Shown piece by piece: positions 1 to 7,088 of a stretch of DNA of 64,000 nt. The stretch comes from Nitrogeniibacter aestuarii (GTDB lineage: Bacteria > Pseudomonadota > Gammaproteobacteria > Burkholderiales > Rhodocyclaceae). Position 1 is the stretch's first letter. Each line of letters begins with the position of its first letter. The notes beneath the pieces were generated by a model that was not told the origin of the DNA, did no database searches, and was given only the letters and a program-made list of their open reading frames with translations. The position numbers and the translations under genes were made by a program. Location of the stretch: NCBI RefSeq assembly GCF_017309585.1, contig NZ_CP071321.1, positions 2,046,001 to 2,110,000 on the forward strand. The letters are read 5' to 3'.

Positions 1-1003
1 AGCGCTGGTCGCCCCAGGTGTAGAAGTCGAAGCGGTTGTGGTCCGCGTACAGGGTGATGGGCACCATGGGCTCGAACACCTTCACTCCGGCCTGGCGTGC
101 CGCGCGTTCATCGCGTGAGTCGGGGGTGATGACGGTGGGCAGGCCCGGGACACGGGTATAGAAGCGCACGCCGGCCGGCAGATCGAAGCCGTTGTCGGTC
201 ACATCCGCATGCAGCCAGGTGCGCGCATTGCAGCCCTCGTGCACCCGGTAGTCGACCAGCAAGGCATGGCGGCGCAGGCTGGTGCGCTTGCGGGCGGTGT
301 GCAGGTAGGCCTCGGTGGTGATGGCGTCGAGCTGGTAATGCTTGAGGTCGCCCACGTAGGCGATGAGTTCGGCCAGTGTCGTGGCCAGATCGGCGGGGCT
401 GCGGTCCTGCCAGCCGGGCATCTGCTGCGTCATGCGGTCGATGAGCAGGCGCCGCAGGCTGCCGAAGTCCCGCGCCAGATAGTTCAAATCGGGGTCGGGC
501 GGTGGGGTCGGTGGGCAGTCATGGACGGGTTTGCAATCGAATTCGCTCGGGCATTCCACCTTGAACGAGAAGGCGACCGAGGACAGGCGCGGGTCGAAAT
601 CCTGCAGTGGCGTTGCCGGATGTCCGCTTTGCGCGAGGCTGAGCGTGTAGGTGGAAAAATCGCCACTGACGTTCGTGCGCACCAGCAGCACATGATCGGC
701 CTCGGGCAGGCCGGTGAAGAAGGCCGTTTCAGCCGGTGTGGCCGAGGGGGGCGGCGCGTCGGCCGTGGCCACCCAGTCCACCTCGATCTGACGGATACGT
801 TCGCCGCCGCCGATGGTGACGTTCGAGGCATTGATGGGGATGGCCGGTGCCTTGAGCAAGCGCACCATCAGGGTTTGCTGACGCGGGCTGCCCGGCGGGG
901 CGTCCACATCGAGCACTTCGAGCCAGTCGATGCCGTTGAGTGTGGCATGGGCATCGACGGCAGCGCGGCGGTGTTCTTCACAGCAGGTGTAGCGGGTGAT
1001 CAT
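1..1003 (-). CDS. Baseplate J-like eCIS protein, 3' part outside window
   Basis: The reading frame is open from an ATG at 1003 to the window edge, about 334 codons, so only the N-terminal part is visible. The start overlaps the stop of the gp25-like gene in an ATGA. The translation contains a long segment with the character of the 'putative baseplate assembly protein' family, including DLNYLARDFGSLRRLLIDRM followed by an Ala/Leu-rich helix and TEAYLHTARKRTSLRRHA. In eCIS particles (Afp11/Afp12, Pvc11/12) this family forms the wedge of the baseplate. Its place directly after the gp25-like gene supports that role. Tail-fibre, tape-measure and further baseplate genes would be expected beyond the left edge. 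Confidence 0.8.
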   Translation of the reverse strand, partial: MITRYTCCEEHRRAAVDAHATLNGIDWLEVLDVDAPPGSPRQQTLMVRLLKAPAIPINASNVTIGGGERIRQIEVDWVATADAPPPSATPAETAFFTGLPEADHVLLVRTNVSGDFSTYTLSLAQSGHPATPLQDFDPRLSSVAFSFKVECPSEFDCKPVHDCPPTPPPDPDLNYLARDFGSLRRLLIDRMTQQMPGWQDRSPADLATTLAELIAYVGDLKHYQLDAITTEAYLHTARKRTSLRRHALLVDYRVHEGCNARTWLHADVTDNGFDLPAGVRFYTRVPGLPTVITPDSRDERAARQAGVKVFEPMVPITLYADHNRFDFYTWGDQR

Positions 1004-1368
1004 GCGCCGGCTCCCTGGGTGAAGGTGTCGGTGTGCAACTCGTCGGTGCGCCGCAGGCGGTAGCTCACTTCCACCGTGAGGGTCGATTCAACCGCCGAGA
1101 CCGCCACACGCTCGACGGTGATGAGGTCGGCCAGCCATTGTTGCAGGGCGCCCTGAATGAGAAATTGCGTGGTCGCGGCCAGCTCGGGGCTGTTGGGGGC
1201 GAACACCAGCTCGTTGAGTCCGCTGCCGAAGGTCGGGCGCATCACGCGCTCGCCGGGCGCCGTGAACAGCACCTGTTCGATGAGGCCCCGCACCCAGGTG
1301 GCCTGGTCGGCCTCGCGGGTGCGGCCGCGTCCGTCGATCTGGTAAGGGAAGTGCATTCGTCTGTTCAT
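1000..1368 (-). CDS. gp25-like baseplate wedge protein (GPW/gp25 family)
   Basis: 122 residues. The translation from the ATG at 1368 starts MNRRMHFPYQIDGRGR and contains IEQVLFTAPGERVMRPTFGSGL and LVFAPN, the pattern of the GPW/gp25 family (Afp9/Pvc9), a lysozyme-like baseplate wedge protein without catalytic function. The frame stays open upstream, but there it runs antisense-like through the PAAR gene, so the internal ATG is the real start and gives the usual family length. The gene sits between the PAAR-like tip and the J-like wedge, the normal eCIS order, and overlaps the next gene by 4 bases. Confidence 0.9.
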   Translation of the reverse strand: MNRRMHFPYQIDGRGRTREADQATWVRGLIEQVLFTAPGERVMRPTFGSGLNELVFAPNSPELAATTQFLIQGALQQWLADLITVERVAVSAVESTLTVEVSYRLRRTDELHTDTFTQGAGA

Positions 1369-1370
1369 GC

Positions 1371-1691
1371 TCAGCTCCCGATCGCGCGCATCTGTGCCTG
1401 CACCGGCATCATCGGCGTCCCGTTGGGCGTGCATACCGACTGGCTGTCCATCAGGACCAGCGGCTGGCCGTTGGAAAAGACCCGTGTGGCGGCCACCACC
1501 CATTGCCCGGTCACGCAGGGCACCGGCGCGCCACCGACATTCAGGGGGCAACCGGCAATCACGTAGGGGGCGGTCATGGTCACCGTGGGCTGACCGCTGA
1601 CCAGTACGCGTGGATTGGGCGTGGTCGGTGTGGCGGTGCCGCCATGGCTGCACAGCACGGTGGCGCCAACATGGAGGAGAGGTCCGGGCAT
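1371..1691 (-). CDS. PAAR-like spike-tip protein of the eCIS
   Basis: 106 residues. The N-terminus MPGPLLHVGATVLCSHGG, the later GCPLN and PCVTG motifs and the Gly/Pro/Thr-rich beta pattern match the PAAR-like tip proteins of eCIS and related injection systems (Afp10/Pvc10), which cap the spike and help puncture the target membrane. The conserved Cys and His residues could bind a metal at the tip, as in PAAR cones. It follows the gpV-like spike gene by about 10 bases and precedes the gp25-like gene by 2. No toxin domain is fused; the protein is tip-sized. Confidence 0.82.
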   Translation of the reverse strand: MPGPLLHVGATVLCSHGGTATPTTPNPRVLVSGQPTVTMTAPYVIAGCPLNVGGAPVPCVTGQWVVAATRVFSNGQPLVLMDSQSVCTPNGTPMMPVQAQMRAIGS

Positions 1692-1701
1692 CTGCGCGCT
1701 C

Positions 1702-2214
1702 CTAGATCACCGTGAAGGCGCCGTTGTTGATGTCAACGGCCGGGCCGACCAGGGTGATCATGGCCCCCTTGCCGTTCTGCATGTAGATGCCGGTGTCGTT
1801 CACGATGATCGAGGCGCCCGTGGCGCTCTTGATCATGATGCCCCCGGTCGGGCCGGGCAGGTCGGAGATGGTGACGCCGTTCTGCAGAATGGTCTGGAAG
1901 GTCATGGCCTGGACGCCCGGCGGCGTGGCACGGGCCAGAGCCGGCACATCGCCCGCGCTGCCGTAGAAGCAGCCGACCCAGATGGGTTTGTCCGGGTCGC
2001 CCTGTTCGAACTCCACCCACACACCGGAGCCGATCTCGGGCAGGGCGAACATGCCGTTCTGAAGACCCGCCACCGGCACGCAGGGCATGGCCCAGTTCAC
2101 GGCGCCAATGCCGGCCACATCAAGGACCTGAACCTGCAGGCGGCCTTGCTGCAGCGGATCGAGATTGCTCAGCACCGTGCCCCGGTACTTGCCGAAGAAC
2201 TGTTGTTGGCTCAT
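1702..2214 (-). CDS. Phage baseplate protein V-like spike (C-terminal part of a VgrG-like spike)
   Basis: 170 residues from the ATG at 2214 (MSQQQFFGKYRGTVLSN). The first half has the OB-fold hallmarks of gpV/VgrG gp5-like domains: GRLQVQVLDVAG, WAMPCVPVAG, LPEIGSGVWVEFEQGDPDKP and IWVGCFYG. The C-terminal half (GGIMIKSATGASIIVNDTGI) is a short beta-helix like that of a spike. In Afp/PVC the spike protein (Afp8) is a fusion of gpD-like and gpV-like parts; here they are separate genes joined by a 4-base overlap. The longer frame seen in this register upstream of 2214 is a shadow of the gpD-like gene. Confidence 0.87.
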   Translation of the reverse strand: MSQQQFFGKYRGTVLSNLDPLQQGRLQVQVLDVAGIGAVNWAMPCVPVAGLQNGMFALPEIGSGVWVEFEQGDPDKPIWVGCFYGSAGDVPALARATPPGVQAMTFQTILQNGVTISDLPGPTGGIMIKSATGASIIVNDTGIYMQNGKGAMITLVGPAVDINNGAFTVI

Positions 2215-3347
2215 ACCGGCACCCTCGGGGTGATCGACACCAGCCCGTTGCGGGTGAGGTCGAATTGCTGCTCGAACTTGCCCCGCTCGATGGTGCTGGT
2301 GACCTTGCTCACGTAGTACAGCCCGTCGTAGGCGATGCCCGCGCCGCGCACGCCCACCAGCCGCCGCGCCTTGAGCATGCGGCCGTAGCGCATCACGCTG
2401 AGAGAACCGCTGGCGGTGACGGCGTCCTGGGACTTCTTCGACTCGTTGAGGCCGGCGGAGATGGCCTGCATGGGGTTCATGCTGGCGGTGTCTTTCATCA
2501 TCTTGATGTTGGCCAGGGGGGTGGAGATCACGCCCAGCGGCGGCTGCAGGGGGTTCAGATCCGGGATGGGGATGGGGATCGGCACCCGGGTGATCTGGTT
2601 CTGGATGAAGACGATGGGCAGCACGCCCTTGGTGGGGTCGAAGCTGAAGTTGAGCGACTCCACGTTGGTGAAGCTGTCCATGTCGATGTTGAGCGCCGGC
2701 TGCGGCGGGCCGACCTTGATCTCGGGCCCGAAGTAGGCGACGTTGGTCAGCGGCTCGGGCCCCGGTTCGATGTAGAACACGTAGCCCACCTGTTCGGCCA
2801 GGCGACGGATGTAGGCCAGGTCGGACCCCTGTTGCGAGGGGATGCGTTCGACCGGGATCGGGGCGTCCGGAAACAGCTCGGGGATCGCCAGGGGCAGCAG
2901 GCCGAAGGCGGCGTACTTGCTGCACAGCAGGGCCACTCGGGCGGGAATGGGCATGGGCAGCGGGGTGCCCGAGTAGTCGATGAGATCCATCACCCGGGTC
3001 AGGTCTTCGCCGGTGATGGTGATCGAACCGGGCTGGCCCTGCTGGCCGGCCTGCACCTCGATGTTGGTCATGACGCCGTCGAACAGCGGCTCGGGACGAC
3101 CGCCCAGGGTGACGATGAGCACCACCCGCAAGGGCGGTGTGTAGGGCCCCGAGTTCTGGGCGCCGGCGATCAGGAAGATGGTGTTCAGTTCCGACTTGCT
3201 GGTGACCTTGAAGCGCAGCTGGAACCCACTGACCTGACCGGCCGCCGAGGTGACCTCCACATGATCGAGGGCGTCGATCATGAAGGCGGGGGCCGCCACG
3301 GGGATGACCGGGCCGATCAGCAGGCTCAGGTGCAGGGCACTACTCAT
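2211..3347 (-). CDS. Phage late control protein D-like baseplate hub
   Basis: 378 residues (MSSALHLSLLIGPVIPVAAP). The fold signature of gpD/VgrG N-terminal hub domains is visible: an early beta-rich segment (FQLRFKVTSKSELNTIFLI), then FDGVMTNIEVQ, ITGEDLTRVMDL, and the typical SDLAYIRRLAEQVGYVFYIEPG segment in the middle. It forms the trimeric hub that joins the inner tube to the spike. It overlaps the gpV-like gene at its end and the LysM-like gene at its start, which suggests translational coupling and matched stoichiometry of hub and spike. Confidence 0.85.
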   Translation of the reverse strand: MSSALHLSLLIGPVIPVAAPAFMIDALDHVEVTSAAGQVSGFQLRFKVTSKSELNTIFLIAGAQNSGPYTPPLRVVLIVTLGGRPEPLFDGVMTNIEVQAGQQGQPGSITITGEDLTRVMDLIDYSGTPLPMPIPARVALLCSKYAAFGLLPLAIPELFPDAPIPVERIPSQQGSDLAYIRRLAEQVGYVFYIEPGPEPLTNVAYFGPEIKVGPPQPALNIDMDSFTNVESLNFSFDPTKGVLPIVFIQNQITRVPIPIPIPDLNPLQPPLGVISTPLANIKMMKDTASMNPMQAISAGLNESKKSQDAVTASGSLSVMRYGRMLKARRLVGVRGAGIAYDGLYYVSKVTSTIERGKFEQQFDLTRNGLVSITPRVPV

Positions 3348-3702
3348 CGATGCCTCCGGGCACGCCGGCCGGCAGGGTCACTCGCACGGTGGTGCCCACC
3401 GTGTCGGTGAGGTCTTCCGGCCGCATGGCCGCATTGGCGTCGCACAGGCGCCAGTACTGTTGCGGGTCGTCCAGATAGCGGGCCGCGAGATTGTCGATGC
3501 GGTCCCCGGCGGCTACCACATGCTCGCGCAGCAGCGCGTGGGCTTCGGGCGGGGGCACGAAACGGCGGCGCACGAAGCTCACCGGGGTGCCGTCGGGTCG
3601 CGTCCACTGCGCGGTGTCGAGACCGTGATAGCGGCTGTCCGGCGCGAACGCCGGGGTGGTGAGCGCATGGGCCTGCATGAACGCCTTGATGGGATCGGTC
3701 AT
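3340..3702 (-). CDS. LysM-like baseplate/tube-initiator protein (Afp7-type)
   Basis: 120 residues. The C-terminal half, including REHVVAAGDRIDNLAARYLDDPQQYWRLCDANAAM, is a LysM-like module of the kind found in gp53/Afp7-type eCIS proteins that sit between hub and tube. There is no signal peptide. The gene ends 8 bases inside the gpD-like gene and begins 4 bases after the stop of the upstream gene. A peptidoglycan-binding role is not implied: in contractile tails this LysM-type fold is structural. Confidence 0.8.
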   Translation of the reverse strand: MTDPIKAFMQAHALTTPAFAPDSRYHGLDTAQWTRPDGTPVSFVRRRFVPPPEAHALLREHVVAAGDRIDNLAARYLDDPQQYWRLCDANAAMRPEDLTDTVGTTVRVTLPAGVPGGIDE

Positions 3703-3705
3703 TTG

Positions 3706-4098
3706 TCAGCCTCCGGAGGTGCGCACGGGCGTGTCGGGATTGCGCTGGAACCACAGGATCACGTCCGAGATGCGCATGCGGCCGCCCTCGGACGTGAACA
3801 CGAAGATGTTCTTGAGCAGGGTGCTGGTCAGGGAGACCGGAAAGGTCTCCCACAATCCGTGCACGCTGCCGTCGTTGAGTTCGATGGTCTCGATGTTGCC
3901 GGGCATGTGTCCCGGGCGGATCGACAACGTCGTGCCCGGTCCCAGCGGCGGACTCGACAACGCCCGGGCCTTGTATGCGATGATCAGCTTCGCGTTGGCG
4001 ATGTCGTCGGGTAGAAAGCAGGACAGTTCCTTGCTTTCGCCCGGTTCGAGCGTGAAGGGCGAATCCCGCAGAACGATATAGTCCGCCATGCTGGTCAT
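3706..4098 (-). CDS. Unknown protein of the eCIS operon
   Basis: 130 residues from the ATG at 4098 (MTSMADYIVLRDSPFTLEPG); the upstream GGAGG about 7 bases before this ATG decides the start. The longer frame to 4434 is antisense-like to the neighbour and is not credible. The translation is beta-rich (FTLEPGESKELSCFLPDDI, IETIELNDGSVHGLWETFPVSL) and ends in a Trp-containing strand followed by a short polar tail. I do not recognise a family. Its position inside the eCIS operon between CIS-tube and LysM-like genes suggests a structural or surface component. Confidence 0.65.
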   Translation of the reverse strand: MTSMADYIVLRDSPFTLEPGESKELSCFLPDDIANAKLIIAYKARALSSPPLGPGTTLSIRPGHMPGNIETIELNDGSVHGLWETFPVSLTSTLLKNIFVFTSEGGRMRISDVILWFQRNPDTPVRTSGG

Positions 4099-4144
4099 GA
4101 GTCCGCCTCCTCGCCACACGGGGCTTGGGTGAGTGCACATGGGT

Positions 4145-4798
4145 TCATGGCAGGCCCCCGATGCCGAGCGAGTCGAACCCGAAGGTGGCCGCCTTGCCGG
4201 CCAGTTTTTCGCGCGACTGCAGATACGCCATGAACAGGCTACCGCCCTTGTGATCGAAGCCCAGGTCGTCGATGGTGAGGCTGCGCAGCCCCAGATTGAC
4301 CTTGGCGTTGATCGGATTGAGATTGGTGTCGAAGGCTTCTTCGGTGATCGAAAACTCGGTGACCTTGACCGGGACGATGCGGTTGGGACCCCACACGAAA
4401 ATCGGCAATGCGGCCTCGACCGGCGCGATTTCAAGCACCCCCGATGAGGCCAGTTCGTTGCGCGCGCGCAGCTCGCTTGAACTCGGATTGACCAGCGATT
4501 CGAGCAGGGCCAGTTGCGGGCCGATGCCGGCTTCGACCACCGTGGCGTGCTGGCCCGGAAACTCCAGCTGGTCGGCAGCGTCGATGTCGGCCTCGAGCTT
4601 GAAGGTTTCGATGGCCGGACCTTTCAGGCGCAGGGCTTCGGACTTGTCCGAGCCATCGTCCATGCCCTGCATCTGCAGCGAGCGGGTGAGTTTTTCCGGG
4701 TTGTACTGCAAGGCAATGACGCGCAGCGTCTTGCCCGTGTCCGGTTCGATGAGCACGATGCCGGCCTTGATGATGCGGGGGGAGGAGCTCATGCCCAC
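4145..4798 (-). CDS. Contractile injection system tube protein (CIS_tube family)
   Basis: 217 residues. The opening (KAGIVLIEPDTGKTLRVIALQYNPEKLTRSLQMQ) is typical of the CIS_tube family: a short N-terminal strand followed by the QYNPEKLTRS motif. Later, GPNRIVPVKVTEFSITEEAFD and RSLTIDDL match the rest of the domain. These proteins are thought to join the baseplate hub to the inner tube in eCIS. The start overlaps the stop of a 23-residue ORF in an ATGA arrangement. Confidence 0.85.
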   Translation of the reverse strand: MGMSSSPRIIKAGIVLIEPDTGKTLRVIALQYNPEKLTRSLQMQGMDDGSDKSEALRLKGPAIETFKLEADIDAADQLEFPGQHATVVEAGIGPQLALLESLVNPSSSELRARNELASSGVLEIAPVEAALPIFVWGPNRIVPVKVTEFSITEEAFDTNLNPINAKVNLGLRSLTIDDLGFDHKGGSLFMAYLQSREKLAGKAATFGFDSLGIGGLP

Positions 4799-4860
4799 GA
4801 TGCGTCTCCGGTGCGCCAGACGATGGCCTGTACTTCACGGCCTGCGATTCCTGAGCTCAT
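4789..4860 (-). CDS. Possible 23-residue peptide in the eCIS operon
   Basis: ATG at 4860 is preceded at 6 bases by AGGAG. The frame encodes MSSGIAGREVQAIVWRTGDA plus three residues and ends in a TGA that overlaps the ATG of the CIS-tube gene. An in-frame ATG at 4866 has poorer spacing. The good ribosome site and 4-base overlap argue that it is translated, either as a small structural peptide or as a device coupling translation to the next gene. No family was recognised. Confidence 0.4.
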   Translation of the reverse strand: MSSGIAGREVQAIVWRTGDASWA

Positions 4861-4888
4861 CTTCATCTCCTGGGGTGGCCGGGTCATG

Positions 4889-6847
4889 TCATCGGCTCGC
4901 CGCGAGTTTGTCGACCACGGTGTCGAAGTACAGCTTGGTGTTCGGGTCTTTCTCCTGCAGAAGCTCGCCCTTGGTCTTGTTGTCGGGGTCGTAATAGGCG
5001 CGGTAGCACACGGCAAACCATTCGCCGGCGTCGCGGAACTGATAGCGCCGGATCATGCGGTCGCGCGCGGCATGCATGTAGCGCACCCAGGTCTTGCCGT
5101 AGCTTTGCTGGTAGATGTGGTCGCCCAGGTGCTCCCCGCCGTTGGTCGTTTCGAACCACGGCGTGTCCAGACCTACCGGAATGGCTTCGAGCGCCGGATC
5201 GTCGAGCACCTCGCCACGGTCGGCACGCGGCAGGGCGGAGAACCAGGGATGCGCCTTGACGTCGCGCTTGAGATGTTCGGCTGACTGCGCGCCCATGGCG
5301 GCAGTCATGTCATTGATGACGTTGCCGCGCTGGGTCGGTTTGAGCACGTTCTTGATGCCGCCATCGGCGTCCTGAACCATGTCGACGGCGCAGTCGCGGT
5401 GGCTGGCGTATTCCTTCCAGCCACCCCGTTCGGGCTTGGCCGGTTCGGGGCCGTTGCTCCAGCCAAGCTGTTCATCGACCGCGTGTCCGGTCTCATGGAT
5501 CATGGTGTTGATGACATCGTCCGCCCGCGTGTTCGAGGCCAGTTCCCGTTGGGTCGCGCTGAAGCGTCCACGGGTGATCGAACCGTTGTCTTTCTCCGCC
5601 TCTTCGAACTGACCGATGCGCTGGATGAACTGGTTGCCCGCCACATGGGCATCGGGCAGGTTGTCGAGTGCCATGTAGGTCTGGCGCAGCTTGTCGGCGT
5701 CCGGGGCGACCGGGGTGCCTTTGGTCATTGTGGATGGCCCGACGGTGACGTCGTACCGAATTTCGGCTGCACGCGTGAGGATGTCGATCGGTGCGTCCGG
5801 CGCTCTTTTGGCCACGGTGCGCATCACGCGGCGCTGGTCGTCATCGAGCGCGCCGGCGGTCAGGCCGTTCATCCACGGGAGCATGTACATCTGGAACTGC
5901 CCGTAGGAGGCGTTGCGCAGGAGGCGGTCCAGATTTTTCGATGCCGCCAGATCCGTCAGGAAAGCCTCACGCTCGCCGTCGGGGAGGTTGGCCATCACGT
6001 TGAACACACGGGCCACCTCGTCATTGGAGATGCCCCAGTCGAACAGGCCGAAACTCAGTTGCTCGTCCACATAGTCGCCGGTGCCGGCGACGCCAAGGCT
6101 CTTGACGATGCGGTTGTAGACCTCGCCGCTCTTGGCAGCATCGGGCAGATTGTCGACCAATCGGGTGACGTACTTGGTGCCCAGCAACGCCAGTTGCGCC
6201 GGCAGGTCGGCCTCGGGAATCGTCCCCAGCAGGGCCAGCGCGTCATTGGCTTCCTCGTCGGTGATGGCCCAGTCGAGGAAGCCATACGAGAGCTTGTCCC
6301 GCACATCGTCCACCACCGCGCGCTGGATGATGCTCACCCCCCCGGTACGTTGCTGAACCACATGAGCCAGCTCATGGGCGATCAATTCACGCCCGCGGGA
6401 TGAGCCGGGCGCGAAGTGGCCCTGGCGGAATACCACATGCTCACCGACGGTGTATGCCTGCGCATTGACGGCGCGGGCCGACCGGTCAGCCTGGGCGTCG
6501 TGGTGAATCCGCACCTGATGAAAGTCATGCCCGAACCTGTCCTCGTAGAACGCGCGCTCAGCACCCGGCAGGGTGGCCCCCGCGCTGTTGAGCGCGTGCG
6601 TCACGATGGCAGGGGCGTGGTCGATGGACGCCGATGTGTTGCCACGGACACGACCAAGCGGCGGCGCTTCCATGCAGGTCGCATCCGTGCCCCCCATGAC
6701 CTGTGTGGCCGTCCGGTCGGCTTCGCGCTCCAGGGCATCATGTCGGTGGCGGGCGGGCCGGCGACGTGTCGCCTGACTCGGGCGTTGGCGGACGTCGCTG
6801 GCGACGGCCTTGCCGGATCGCTGAGGGGCGTGCATGAATTCACTCAT
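4889..6847 (-). CDS. eCIS cargo candidate: DUF4157 domain, internal repeat and C-terminal zincin-like domain
   Basis: 652 residues. A basic, low-complexity N-terminus (1-50) is followed by a DUF4157 domain (about 94-166; RFGHDFHQVRIHHD, AQAYTVGEHVVF and HELAHVVQQ with HELAH at 158-162), often found in eCIS loci. Residues about 182-235 and 259-312 look like two copies of one module (LSYGFLDWAITDEE versus LSFGLFDWGISNDE). A second metalloprotease motif HETGH lies at 451-455, and GEWFAVCYRAYYDP at 608-620 offers a possible glutamate third zinc ligand. The protein has no signal peptide, fitting a cargo loaded into a particle. The start overlaps the previous stop within 8 bases. A scaffold or assembly protease is the alternative. 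Confidence 0.75.
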   Translation of the reverse strand: MSEFMHAPQRSGKAVASDVRQRPSQATRRRPARHRHDALEREADRTATQVMGGTDATCMEAPPLGRVRGNTSASIDHAPAIVTHALNSAGATLPGAERAFYEDRFGHDFHQVRIHHDAQADRSARAVNAQAYTVGEHVVFRQGHFAPGSSRGRELIAHELAHVVQQRTGGVSIIQRAVVDDVRDKLSYGFLDWAITDEEANDALALLGTIPEADLPAQLALLGTKYVTRLVDNLPDAAKSGEVYNRIVKSLGVAGTGDYVDEQLSFGLFDWGISNDEVARVFNVMANLPDGEREAFLTDLAASKNLDRLLRNASYGQFQMYMLPWMNGLTAGALDDDQRRVMRTVAKRAPDAPIDILTRAAEIRYDVTVGPSTMTKGTPVAPDADKLRQTYMALDNLPDAHVAGNQFIQRIGQFEEAEKDNGSITRGRFSATQRELASNTRADDVINTMIHETGHAVDEQLGWSNGPEPAKPERGGWKEYASHRDCAVDMVQDADGGIKNVLKPTQRGNVINDMTAAMGAQSAEHLKRDVKAHPWFSALPRADRGEVLDDPALEAIPVGLDTPWFETTNGGEHLGDHIYQQSYGKTWVRYMHAARDRMIRRYQFRDAGEWFAVCYRAYYDPDNKTKGELLQEKDPNTKLYFDTVVDKLAASR

Positions 6848-7088
6848 GACCCGCTCCCGTGACCAGCACCCGGGTCACCGCATCCGCCGTGGCGCGTGCA
6901 TCCCGAGCGGGTGTGGCCGGGGCGCTCAGGCGCGCGCGACGGGGCTGTTCGCTCAGGGCAGATGTAACGCCTGGCTGATTCAATTGCTCCACCAGGGCGT
7001 GCTCGAGCGCCGCCCGGAAGGCGTCACCGAAGTCGGCATCCAGCCCCGTGAGGACAATGCGGTCGATGTGGACAACGATGCGGGTCAT
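6840..7088 (-). CDS. Small eCIS-operon protein with a VHIDRIVL motif
   Basis: 82 residues from the ATG at 7088, whose ATGA overlaps the stop of the ATPase gene; a GTG at 7094 is an alternative start. A GGGGGTGG stretch lies upstream. The N-terminus TRIVVHIDRIVLTGL is a hydrophobic beta-strand followed by an acidic/aliphatic helix (FGDAFRAALEHALVEQL) and a Pro/Ala-rich tail. A similar VHVHIGRIEVT motif occurs near the end of the proline-rich protein at 10293-11060. Small proteins with this kind of N-terminus accompany eCIS genes, but I know of no assigned function. Confidence 0.65.
   Translation of the reverse strand: MTRIVVHIDRIVLTGLDADFGDAFRAALEHALVEQLNQPGVTSALSEQPRRARLSAPATPARDARATADAVTRVLVTGAGHE

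Noticed and set aside
1702..2925. A 407-codon frame over the gpV- and gpD-like genes
   Set aside because: Only the part from 2214 to 1702 encodes a recognisable protein; upstream of that it is an Arg/Pro/His-rich shadow of the gpD-like gene.
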